From contig DGUB01000009.1 of the NCBI GenBank assembly GCA_002393815.1, positions 1 to 21,121 of the forward strand: a stretch of DNA of 21,121 nucleotides, in the 5' to 3' direction. Origin of the DNA: Ruminococcus sp. UBA4321 (GTDB lineage Bacteria > Bacillota > Clostridia > Oscillospirales > Ruminococcaceae). Shown here one piece after another: positions 14,860 to 21,121 of this stretch. Within the stretch, counting starts at the first letter, position 1, and the number at the start of each line of letters is the position of its first letter. The notes beneath the pieces are model-generated. The model saw nothing but the letters and a program-made list of their open reading frames with translations, was not told the DNA's origin and did not search any database. The position numbers and the translations under genes are program-made.

Positions 14860-16131
14860 TTATTTGAATTCTTTCTCGAATTCGGTGAGACCGTCCACAG
14901 GGACGAGGATTTTTCCGTTTTCGATAGTATAGGGAATGACAATGGGGTTACAGCCGCCTTTGAAGCCGATAGTATTAATATTCATGACCACATCGCAGAG
15001 GTTGCAGACGACCTGACCGTCTTTTTCGTAGTAGCCGGTTTCGCCGCAGATATCGCAGGCATCCAGACCGATTCCGTAAGAAGAAGAATTCGGCTTTTTG
15101 ATGACAATAAATCTGATAGCGACATTGTTATCGGTAGTATAGGCGAAGCGGTGCAGATGCCCGTCTTCGACCTGCTCGAAGCTGACTTCGACATTGCCAT
15201 CAACGACAGGAGCATCTTCGACCGGAGAGAGTTCCACTTTGCGGTTGGCGATAGCTTTGAGTTCGGTCAGATTGACGACGCTCAGGAGAAGGCAGGCGAA
15301 GACCATGCCAGCCCATCTTTTATTGACGAGCCATTTTTTGAGGATTTTTCTTTTTTCGGCAGGAGTGCGGTAAGGTTCATTGACGTGCTTGCTCTTAATC
15401 CAGATAAGAACGGGAATGATGACAGTGACAATCATCATGGCGAAGATGAACCAGTTATCATGATTGGAGGAGAACTGAGCAATTTTGAACAGCGAGAAAT
15501 CGCCGAATAATTTATGATTCTGAATAATTTTTTTGGTGAGCATGATACGCAGGCACATTGTCAGCTGACGAATACCGTTCACGCCGAGCGCGAGACTGAG
15601 CATCAGCATCATCTGTTTGGAGTCGAGACGGATAAGCCCTTTTCCGGCGGAAAGTCCGGCTAAGAAGCCGAGAATCACGCCGAACACAATCCCGATGAAT
15701 TTAAAGATAAAAGTCGTTGACAGGACTGATTTTTCAACTAACAGAATGGAATACGGATAGACAAGCACATCCGGCACGGCATAAGTAAGAGTAATTATCA
15801 TAATCAGGCAGAGCAGAAGGCAGACAGCCCATTGGCTGACCTGTTTGAGAGGTTTCCGGAGTGCGGAGAAAATCCAGAATAGTAATAATGCACCGATTGC
15901 AATAAAGAAAAGAATCATGACGATTTCGTTCCATTTGGAAGAAGTCAGCAGTTTGGTGCCGTTTTTGAGATAAGCGACTGTTCCGGCACCGGCAAGCCCG
16001 GCGAGCAGACCGACAAGAGCAAAAACTTTTCCTTTTTTGCCGAATCCGGAACTGAGATAGAAATACAGAAGACCGATAAGAAGTCCGGCAGAAATCAGAG
16101 CTTCGGTAGTATCTACAAAATATTTCAGCAT
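14860..16131 (-). CDS. DUF2318 (FtrD-like) membrane protein with C-terminal Cys cluster
   Basis: A 423-residue protein with about eight membrane helices in residues 8-290 and an outer C-terminal domain (about 300-423). That domain has DGHLHRF (H325, H327) and the cluster C359-D-I-C362, C376-N-L-C379 and C394, which is the DUF2318 signature. In C. jejuni (Cj1660) and in FtrABCD systems (FtrD) such proteins are proposed to bind metal or a redox centre and to take electrons during iron oxidation. AAAGGAGG precedes the ATG. It sits between P19 and the permease pair as in the C. jejuni locus. Confidence 0.92.
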   Translation of the reverse strand: MLKYFVDTTEALISAGLLIGLLYFYLSSGFGKKGKVFALVGLLAGLAGAGTVAYLKNGTKLLTSSKWNEIVMILFFIAIGALLLFWIFSALRKPLKQVSQWAVCLLLCLIMIITLTYAVPDVLVYPYSILLVEKSVLSTTFIFKFIGIVFGVILGFLAGLSAGKGLIRLDSKQMMLMLSLALGVNGIRQLTMCLRIMLTKKIIQNHKLFGDFSLFKIAQFSSNHDNWFIFAMMIVTVIIPVLIWIKSKHVNEPYRTPAEKRKILKKWLVNKRWAGMVFACLLLSVVNLTELKAIANRKVELSPVEDAPVVDGNVEVSFEQVEDGHLHRFAYTTDNNVAIRFIVIKKPNSSSYGIGLDACDICGETGYYEKDGQVVCNLCDVVMNINTIGFKGGCNPIVIPYTIENGKILVPVDGLTEFEKEFK

Positions 16132-16170
16132 GGAAAGACCTCCTTTTTTGGATTGTCAGAAACGCACAAG

Positions 16171-16193
16171 TGCGCCGTGCAGGACACGGCGCA
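16171..16193 (-). other. Strong intercistronic hairpin between P19 and DUF2318 genes
   Basis: Perfect 9-bp arms TGCGCCGTG (16171-16179) and CACGGCGCA (16185-16193) with a 5-nt loop. No U-run follows on the minus strand, so it is not a standard terminator. Part of one arm can instead pair in an overlapping CGCAC/GTGCG hairpin at about 16163-16174. A role in mRNA processing or stability, raising P19 over downstream genes, is inferred. Confidence 0.65.
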
Positions 16194-16219
16194 TTTGGGG
16201 TTATATAGTGCGGTAAAAA

Positions 16220-16933
16220 TTACCATTCCTGCGGAATGTATTCCCAGCCTTCATAAGTAACGGTCAGGTTGCCGTCCTTGAAGTATTCGTCAAATGTTCC
16301 GCCGGGGCCTGTTTCAGAGTCGATGTGGAGCAGATAGCCATTTTCTTCGGGGCTGTGGAAAGTGAATTCCAGAGTGTAGGTATCTGCATTCGGCAGAGCG
16401 ATATTGGCACCATAGTGCGGACCATCGGAAGCGCTCATAACCATGAAGGTACCTTCTGCGGCAGTGCTGCCATCGGAACCGGTTACTTTGTAGTCAACGG
16501 TCAGATAAGGAACCCAGTCGCCGACACCGAAACCGAGGTCATTTGCCAGCGCAGAAACGTCTGCTTCCAGATGCAGGTCAAAGTTTTCAACGCTTTCGTT
16601 GCCGCCGGACATCGGAACAGGCTGGAAGTAAACAGCGTTCACGCTCAGGAAGCCAACTTCTTCGCCCTCGAAAATCGGGATTTCAGTAAAGCCGGCAGCT
16701 TCGTCGGGAGCAGCCGCAGCAGCTTCGCTCTTGACTTCAGCGTCAGTTTCTTCTGCTGTAGTAGCAGCATCAGCTTCGGAACTGCTGTCAGCAGCCGGAG
16801 CAGCGGTATCAGCAGCAGATGTTTCAGCAGGTGTATTTTCTGCTGTAGATGCAGATTCTGTATTGCCGCCGCAGGCAGTCAGGGACAGAGCCATAGACGC
16901 GAGCAGAGCAATGCCAACTAATTTCTTTGTCAT
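16220..16933 (-). CDS. P19-type iron-binding lipoprotein (Fe2+ transport protein family)
   Basis: A 237-residue lipoprotein that would bind iron at the cell surface and feed the FTR1 permease. The signal peptide ends in lipobox LTAC (C21). Residues 22-80 are a low-complexity Ala/Ser/Thr/Glu linker. The P19 domain covers about 82-237. Likely metal ligands by comparison with P19/FetP are H121 and E123 in HLEAD, M164 or M166 in FMVMSASDGPH with D170 and H173, and H203 in LLHIDSETGPGG. TAGGAGGAAA precedes the ATG. The family's copper and iron sites use His, Met and Glu residues, consistent with these. The long linker suits a lipid-anchored protein crossing part of a Gram-positive wall. Confidence 0.93.
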   Translation of the reverse strand: MTKKLVGIALLASMALSLTACGGNTESASTAENTPAETSAADTAAPAADSSSEADAATTAEETDAEVKSEAAAAAPDEAAGFTEIPIFEGEEVGFLSVNAVYFQPVPMSGGNESVENFDLHLEADVSALANDLGFGVGDWVPYLTVDYKVTGSDGSTAAEGTFMVMSASDGPHYGANIALPNADTYTLEFTFHSPEENGYLLHIDSETGPGGTFDEYFKDGNLTVTYEGWEYIPQEW

Positions 16934-16992
16934 AGTTCATTTCCTCCTAAATAATTCTGACAAAAATGTTCTTGAATTTTCCTTTTATATCA

Positions 16993-17008
16993 CCTGATTT
17001 GCATCAGG
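16993..17008 (-). other. GCAA-tetraloop hairpin between FTR1 and P19 genes
   Basis: On the minus strand CCTGAT-GCAA-ATCAGG forms a 6-bp stem closed by a GNRA loop, just after the FTR1 stop. No U-tract follows. It probably influences mRNA stability or processing between the two genes. Confidence 0.5.
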
Positions 17009-17020
17009 ATGAAAGGCAGA

Positions 17021-18688
17021 TTAAGCGTTTGCCTTTGCAGGCTTTTTTTGTTTTTGAGCCTTCGGCTTTGGCTTGAGTTCTTCCTCGAACTGTTCGTCGG
17101 ATTCGGTCAGGAAGTGAATCCCTTCGCCGATGCTGACAAGCAGTGGAATTCCAGACCAGCAGGTTGCGAAATAGAGCAAGCCTTTTCCATATTTGCCGAG
17201 ATAGAACTTGTGAATTCCCAGACCGCCGAGAACGATAGCGAGAACACCGGCTTCTCTGCGGTTTCTGGAGTTCCATTTCTGCATGACAAAAATCATGACA
17301 GTGATGAAAATCAGAATCAGCTGCGGAATCAGAGTTTCAAGGCAGGGATAAATGCCGAGAACGTCGAACACGTTATTGGTAGGAATCAGGTTGGCAAGGA
17401 TAGCCGGAGAAGTCATTGTCATGACATCGCCTTCGATAAGTTCCTTGATGCCGGAGCCTAAGAACGAGATAGACATGACGAACATCAGAATGCTTGTTCC
17501 TAAGAAGAACGGACGAATCGGAAGCTTGACGCTCAGGAATCTGATAGCTAAGAAGACGAATACCAGAATGACACATCCGACACCGAAGCCGCCCCAGACA
17601 TATTTTGGGTCATCAGAGAGCAGCGGCTGATAGAATAAGATAACTTCCGCGCCTTCTCTGAAAACGGCTAAGAAAGCAGTAAATGCGAGAGTAAAGACAT
17701 TTCCGGTTTCGGCAGAAATTTTGACCTGTTCGTCAATATATTTTGTCCACGCTTCGGATTCTGCCTTGGATACCATCCAGTTGCTGACGTAGAAAAGCAC
17801 CAGTACTGCGATAAGAGCGGTAATGCCTTCGATAATTTCCTGATTGGCACTGTTGGCGAGTTTCAGCAGGCTGAGGAGCCATGCACAGAGGAAACTTGCG
17901 CCGATAGCCAGCACACAGCCGATGTAGACATGTTTGAGCTTGTCTTTATTGCCAGACTTGACTAAGTAAGCGATAATCGCACCAACGACCAGTATGGCTT
18001 CCAGACCTTCTCTGACGATAATGCCGAGACAGGCGATAAAAGTCACCATGCCGCCGCCACCGCCGCCGACGCTGACAGCATTCGCGGAAGGGGTAACGGA
18101 AGTGGTTTCCGGAGCCTGTGTTTCTGCGAGTTCTTCAGAAGCAGCAGAATCAGCTTCCTGATTTTCATCTGCTTGTGTTTCAGCGGAAGCACTGCCTTTG
18201 GAAAGACCGCTTTCGCCGGTATCGCCGACACCGTCGAGTTTGTTGGCATCAGTATGGAGCATTTCGCTGAGTTTGCTTAACTCTGTGAAAAATTCGTCTG
18301 TTGAGCCGCCGTTTTTGGTAACGGTTTTACAGGAACTGAACTGGAGTTCGACTTCTGTTTTCCGGCTTCCGGCGATATAGCCCATCGCCACGCGTTCAAA
18401 GCCTGTCGTTTCGTAATAGCCGTAATAAGCAGCATTGACCGCGCCGTGAGCGGCTTTGGCGTCGCCGTCCTGATAGAGTGCATCTGCGGCACGGAGTACG
18501 TCATCCATGGCATTGGCGACATCGTTCCACGAAGCAGAGGGCGCACCGGAATTTTTATATTCTTCCCAGGTAGCAATATATTCTCCTGCTGCGAAGCCCG
18601 TCAGTCCTGAGAAACTGGACAGGAGAAACAGCAGTGTCAGCAGCAGCGCACTGACCGTACAGCCAAGCCGTTTTTTCTGTAACGGCAT
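17021..18688 (-). CDS. FTR1-family iron permease with N-terminal extracytoplasmic domain and C-terminal TM2 domain
   Basis: Iron permease and first gene of the operon, 555 residues. A signal peptide (about 12-34) is followed by a helical outer domain (about 35-160) containing VNAAYYGYYETTGFERV, the pattern seen N-terminal to bacterial FTR1 proteins. An acidic Ser/Glu-rich linker and a Gly run (208-213) come next. The permease core (about 214-470) has the two essential motifs REGLE (226-230) and REGAE (344-348), the latter continuing VILFYQPL. After the last core helix, residues about 478-527 (REAGVLAIVLGGLGIHKFYLGKYGKG region) match a TM2 domain, then a Lys-rich tail. A TM2 fusion is unusual for this family. 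AAGGAGGTC (18695-18703) sets the start. Confidence 0.94.
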   Translation of the reverse strand: MPLQKKRLGCTVSALLLTLLFLLSSFSGLTGFAAGEYIATWEEYKNSGAPSASWNDVANAMDDVLRAADALYQDGDAKAAHGAVNAAYYGYYETTGFERVAMGYIAGSRKTEVELQFSSCKTVTKNGGSTDEFFTELSKLSEMLHTDANKLDGVGDTGESGLSKGSASAETQADENQEADSAASEELAETQAPETTSVTPSANAVSVGGGGGGMVTFIACLGIIVREGLEAILVVGAIIAYLVKSGNKDKLKHVYIGCVLAIGASFLCAWLLSLLKLANSANQEIIEGITALIAVLVLFYVSNWMVSKAESEAWTKYIDEQVKISAETGNVFTLAFTAFLAVFREGAEVILFYQPLLSDDPKYVWGGFGVGCVILVFVFLAIRFLSVKLPIRPFFLGTSILMFVMSISFLGSGIKELIEGDVMTMTSPAILANLIPTNNVFDVLGIYPCLETLIPQLILIFITVMIFVMQKWNSRNRREAGVLAIVLGGLGIHKFYLGKYGKGLLYFATCWSGIPLLVSIGEGIHFLTESDEQFEEELKPKPKAQKQKKPAKANA

Positions 18689-18722
18689 GTTTAAGACCTC
18701 CTTAATGAAATAAATGATTTTT

Positions 18723-18802
18723 CCCTGAAATTAGCGAAAAGGTTAGTTTTCACTAACTGTCAGGGCAAGGAGGGACTGCCGCGGAATTCACCGGCAGCAG
18801 TC
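18723..18802 (-). promoter_or_regulatory. Structured 5' leader of the iron operon mRNA
   Basis: Two structures are possible in the transcript. An imperfect hairpin covers 18774-18802 (GACTGC/GCAGTC arms with an inner CGG/CCG). A second has outer arms CCCTGA (18723-18728) and TCAGGG (18760-18765) around the inner palindrome at 18742-18757. It is not a riboswitch class I recognise. Confidence 0.4.
18742..18757. promoter_or_regulatory. Candidate operator A, GTTAG-N6-CTAAC palindrome
   Basis: GTTAGTTTTCACTAAC is a perfect inverted repeat (6-bp arms, 4-bp centre) in the transcribed leader, about 95 bp downstream of the predicted start point. It shares its pattern with the site at 18862-18877. Candidate binding site for a metal-responsive repressor such as a DtxR/IdeR-type protein; the regulator is inferred. 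Confidence 0.55.
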
Positions 18803-18859
18803 ACAATTATCTGAAATTTCTGAGCAAATATCACATCACAGATAAATCCTACAGCATAT

Positions 18860-18888
18860 ATTTTAGCATAGTCTAACTGAAAAATCAA
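18860..18888 (-). promoter_or_regulatory. Promoter of the FTR1-P19 operon
   Basis: On the minus strand -35 TTGATT (18883-18888) and -10 TAAAAT (18860-18865) are 17 bp apart. The start would be near 18853, giving a leader of about 165 nt. The promoter spacer contains candidate operator B. Confidence 0.6.
18862..18877. promoter_or_regulatory. Candidate operator B inside the promoter, TTTAG-N6-CTAAC
   Basis: TTTAGCATAGTCTAAC matches the pattern of operator A with one arm mismatch. It covers the spacer and part of the -10 box, a classical repressor position. Its centre is exactly 120 bp from that of operator A. Confidence 0.5.
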
Positions 18889-19001
18889 GTGAATTTGCAA
18901 GATTTGTTACCTGAAACAAAATTTTCACAGGAACAGAAAAGATATTGTTCACAACAAACAGAAAAAGGGGGAAGAAAGTTAGCTGTGGTTTACAGAAAGT
19001 A

Positions 19002-20444
19002 TTATGTTTCCGGTTGACCGAGGCTGATGCAGATGCCGGCAAGCATCCAGAAAACCGGGGTTACGGTAATGCTTCCTGTACAGAAGAACAGTAGAATCAG
19101 GGCGAGGATAACGGTCAGAAAGATGGAAGTATGAAGCCAGTTTTTATTTTTTCTGCTGGCTGTTCCGCCGCGCACCAGTACCAGAATTATCAGAGCGAGA
19201 AAGAGCAGCAGCATCGGAATGCCGAGCGTTCCGGCAGTCTGGAGGTAATAATTGCCGCATCGGTCAAACACGTTTGGATTGGAGGCAATGGCAAGGCTTT
19301 GAAACAGCTGCGGATAGACAAGATTATCAGGACCGCTTCCGGCAAGGGGATATTTTTTGATGATATTGAGAGTACTTTTCCATAAGTAGTGATAAGTTTC
19401 TGTAAGACTGGTAATATCAAAGTTGCCGTTTGGATTGGAAGCACCATTTGGAACATAATAGCCGCTGACTTCCAGACGATAGGAAGAATCTTTCCAGAGT
19501 ACACTGCCGTCATAGAAGGCAATGCCGTCAGAAATCGTTTTTCCTTCAGTTGTATAGTTCATGCTGTTAATGGAAGGAGAAAAGTAATTCCATACCATGC
19601 CGAGAAGAATTGCCGGAATCACAGCAATCACAGCAGTTTTTCCGCCTGATTTCTTTATGAGGAGATAAATCAGGGAGATAAGGAACGCAAGTGTGATGCC
19701 GATAATCCCTGTCAGGCACTGTGTTCTGACAGCAGTCAGGGAAAAGCAGACAGCACAGAGAATGTCAAAAGCACGCTGTTTTTTATTTTCAGTGAATGCG
19801 GCTTCCAGTATGGCAGGAAGCAGAAGAACAGAGAGAAGAAAGCCGAGAAATACAGGATTTCCGGTCAGTCCGGACGGCAGAAAGGTATTGAAAAGAAGTA
19901 GCGGTTCCAGATTTTCATAATAAGAGGGAAAGCCGATGGGGAGCATCTGGAGCAGACTCCAGAAGCATTCGGCAAGCCCCATCCAGAACATGCCGTGCAG
20001 AAGTTTCAGGCGGTTGTCATCTGTGCCGAGCTGTGCGCCGAGCAGGAAGAAGCTTCCGTAGAACAGCAGAGAAAGCCAGCCTTCGCTTCTGCCGTCTGCG
20101 CCGAAGATGGAGACAAGGTAATCATAGGAGTTATAGAAGCTGACCAGTCCCCATGCAAGCATGGCGGCAAGAAGCCCTGCCGGAAGGAATAATTTTTTCG
20201 GTGTTTCGGATTTCATAAATCCGATGAAGACAAAGACAATGGCGAACACGCCCATAATTGCCAAAGCCATGCCGGGAACGCTGTAAACTCTAAAAAATTC
20301 CAGAGGGATACAGAATAACGGCATCAGAATCAGAAAGCCAAGCAGAATTTTCAAGTTAAAGCTGTAATAGCTTTCCGGAGTCATATTGAGGATAAAATTG
20401 GATTTTTCGGTAGTACCAAAAATAGTTTTTGCCGTTTTCGGCAT
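19002..20444 (-). CDS. O-antigen ligase/polymerase (Wzy_C-like) membrane protein
   Basis: A 480-residue protein with ten or more predicted membrane helices. A large outer loop in the second half carries YPLAGSGPDNLVYP and, further on, a GNYYLQTAGTLGI stretch; this loop pattern is that of the O-antigen ligase/polymerase family. In a Gram-positive cell it would act in polymerising or ligating a surface polysaccharide or glycan. A GTG at 20453 lies in frame, but it overlaps the Shine-Dalgarno AAAGGAG, which is spaced 8 nt from the ATG at 20444, so I chose the ATG. No other polysaccharide genes are adjacent. The precise acceptor and substrate cannot be told. Confidence 0.85.
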   Translation of the reverse strand: MPKTAKTIFGTTEKSNFILNMTPESYYSFNLKILLGFLILMPLFCIPLEFFRVYSVPGMALAIMGVFAIVFVFIGFMKSETPKKLFLPAGLLAAMLAWGLVSFYNSYDYLVSIFGADGRSEGWLSLLFYGSFFLLGAQLGTDDNRLKLLHGMFWMGLAECFWSLLQMLPIGFPSYYENLEPLLLFNTFLPSGLTGNPVFLGFLLSVLLLPAILEAAFTENKKQRAFDILCAVCFSLTAVRTQCLTGIIGITLAFLISLIYLLIKKSGGKTAVIAVIPAILLGMVWNYFSPSINSMNYTTEGKTISDGIAFYDGSVLWKDSSYRLEVSGYYVPNGASNPNGNFDITSLTETYHYLWKSTLNIIKKYPLAGSGPDNLVYPQLFQSLAIASNPNVFDRCGNYYLQTAGTLGIPMLLLFLALIILVLVRGGTASRKNKNWLHTSIFLTVILALILLFFCTGSITVTPVFWMLAGICISLGQPET

Positions 20445-20462
20445 AAAAATCACTCCTTTAAG

Positions 20463-20489
20463 AAAAACGGGACGGCAGTGCGCCGTCCC
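20463..20489 (-). terminator. Terminator after rny
   Basis: On the minus strand GGGACGGC and GCCGTCCC form a perfect 8-bp stem with a 5-nt loop, followed by CGTTTTTCTT. It ends rny only a few bases before the ribosome site of the O-antigen ligase-like gene. Confidence 0.88.
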
Positions 20490-20503
20490 TGAAATTGTGT
20501 GTA

Positions 20504-21121
20504 TTACTTTGCATAATCTGCGACCCGGCTTTCACGAATCAGGTTGACTTTAATCTGACCGGGGTATTCCATTTCGTTTTCAATCTGCTGTGCAATCTGA
20601 CGGGCAACCAGCACCATTTTTTCGTCACTGATGACATCGGGCTGAATCATAACGCGGATTTCGCGGCCTGCCTGAACAGCATAGCATTTTTCAACGCCTT
20701 TATAGGACATACAGATTTCTTCCAGTTTTTCCAGACGCTTGATATAACTGTCATAATTTTCACTTCTTGCGCCTGGTCTGGCAGCGGAGATGGCATCGGC
20801 AGCCTGTACAATACAGGCAATGGCGGTGCGGGGTTCGACATCGTTGTGGTGCGCTTCAATAGCGTGAAGGACTTCCGCATTTTCGTGACATTTGCGGCAC
20901 ACATCCACACCGAGCTGTACATGAGAGCCTTCCATTTCAGAAGTGAGGGCTTTGCCAATATCGTGAAGCAGTCCGGCACGTTTGGCAAGGCTGACATCCA
21001 CACCGAGTTCAGCAGCGAGTACGCCTGAAAGCTGTGCGACTTCGATAGAATGTGTCAGAACGTTCTGGCGGTAGCTGGTTCTGAACTTGAGACGACCAAG
21101 CAGTTTAATCAGTTCATGATT
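20504..21121 (-). CDS. rny: Ribonuclease Y, C-terminal part (5' end outside window)
   Basis: Membrane-anchored endoribonuclease that starts mRNA decay in Firmicutes. Only the last 205 residues are present and the frame is open to the window edge. They start at [17 protein letters not shown], a highly conserved RNase Y stretch. The HD metal-site residues are visible: the His in [10 protein letters not shown] in [11 protein letters not shown] in [10 protein letters not shown] and the Asp in [15 protein letters not shown]. The C-terminal [10 protein letters not shown] segment and the DYAK end are typical. The N-terminal membrane segment, coiled coil and KH domain must lie beyond 21121. An internal GTG at 21001 is not the true start. 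Confidence 0.96.
   Translation of the reverse strand, partial: NHELIKLLGRLKFRTSYRQNVLTHSIEVAQLSGVLAAELGVDVSLAKRAGLLHDIGKALTSEMEGSHVQLGVDVCRKCHENAEVLHAIEAHHNDVEPRTAIACIVQAADAISAARPGARSENYDSYIKRLEKLEEICMSYKGVEKCYAVQAGREIRVMIQPDVISDEKMVLVARQIAQQIENEMEYPGQIKVNLIRESRVADYAK

Larger units (their letters stand above)
18689..19001. other. Intergenic region carrying the control elements of the iron operon
   Basis: No gene is supported in these 313 bp. They hold the FTR1 ribosome site, two related palindromes, a structured leader and one good minus-strand promoter. No convincing terminator for the upstream O-antigen ligase-like gene was found; only weak stems such as TTGTT/AACAA occur near 18940-18960. 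Confidence 0.7.

Noticed and set aside
18742..18757. Classical DtxR/IdeR 19-bp box or Fur box
   Set aside because: The half-site spacing is wrong for the 19-bp DtxR box and there is no GATAAT-type Fur repeat. Kept only as an unassigned palindrome.

Overview
The window looks like chromosomal DNA of a low-to-moderate-GC anaerobic Firmicute, most probably a Ruminococcus-like member of the Oscillospiraceae. This rests on strong AGGAGG-type ribosome sites, typical Gram-positive lipoprotein signals, greA next to lysS, RNase Y, and an oxygen-independent enzyme set. The assignment is inferred from protein style only.

Left part (1-3242, plus strand): a consensus promoter drives greA and lysS, which are 4 bp apart and end in a hairpin terminator. 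Next comes a one-pass membrane protein with an N-terminal coiled coil and no recognised function, closed by a bidirectional terminator. A divergent promoter at the left edge reads out of the window.

CRISPR array (3261-4401): 17 copies of a 33-bp repeat and 16 spacers of 33-41 bp, with no cas gene in the window. A near-consensus promoter on the minus strand lies in the right-hand leader. The only degenerate repeat is at the left end and the minus-strand repeat ends in GGTTGAAAC. All three facts say the array is transcribed right to left, ending at the bidirectional terminator. A 21-bp imperfect direct repeat flanks the array, one copy in the leader and one abutting the terminal repeat.

Iron/redox operon (18888 down to 4553, minus strand): about 14 kb and 15 genes run in one direction with overlaps or short gaps and no convincing internal terminator. 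In order of transcription they are: an FTR1 iron permease with a C-terminal TM2 domain, a P19-type iron-binding lipoprotein, a DUF2318 (FtrD-like) membrane protein with a Cys cluster, two FtsX/MacB-type permeases and their ATPase, an FMN-binding lipoprotein, an unrecognised secreted or anchored protein, a cytochrome b, a fumarate-reductase-type flavoprotein and its three-cluster Fe-S subunit, a transglutaminase-like lipoprotein, a DUF4418-type membrane protein, and a further FtsX permease plus ATPase. The first six genes match the core of the Campylobacter jejuni p19 iron-uptake locus. The thioredoxin-like genes of that locus are absent, and a flavin/heme/Fe-S electron-transfer module follows instead. 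My working idea is that redox cycling of iron at the outer face is coupled through the FMN lipoprotein to a quinone/fumarate pathway, giving an anaerobe a non-oxygen electron sink. The promoter region holds two GTTAG-N6-CTAAC-type palindromes exactly 120 bp apart, one inside the promoter, which are candidate metal-responsive operators.

Right part (19002-21121, minus strand): an O-antigen ligase/polymerase-like multi-pass protein, preceded by a strong terminator that closes the RNase Y gene (rny), whose 5' part lies beyond the window.
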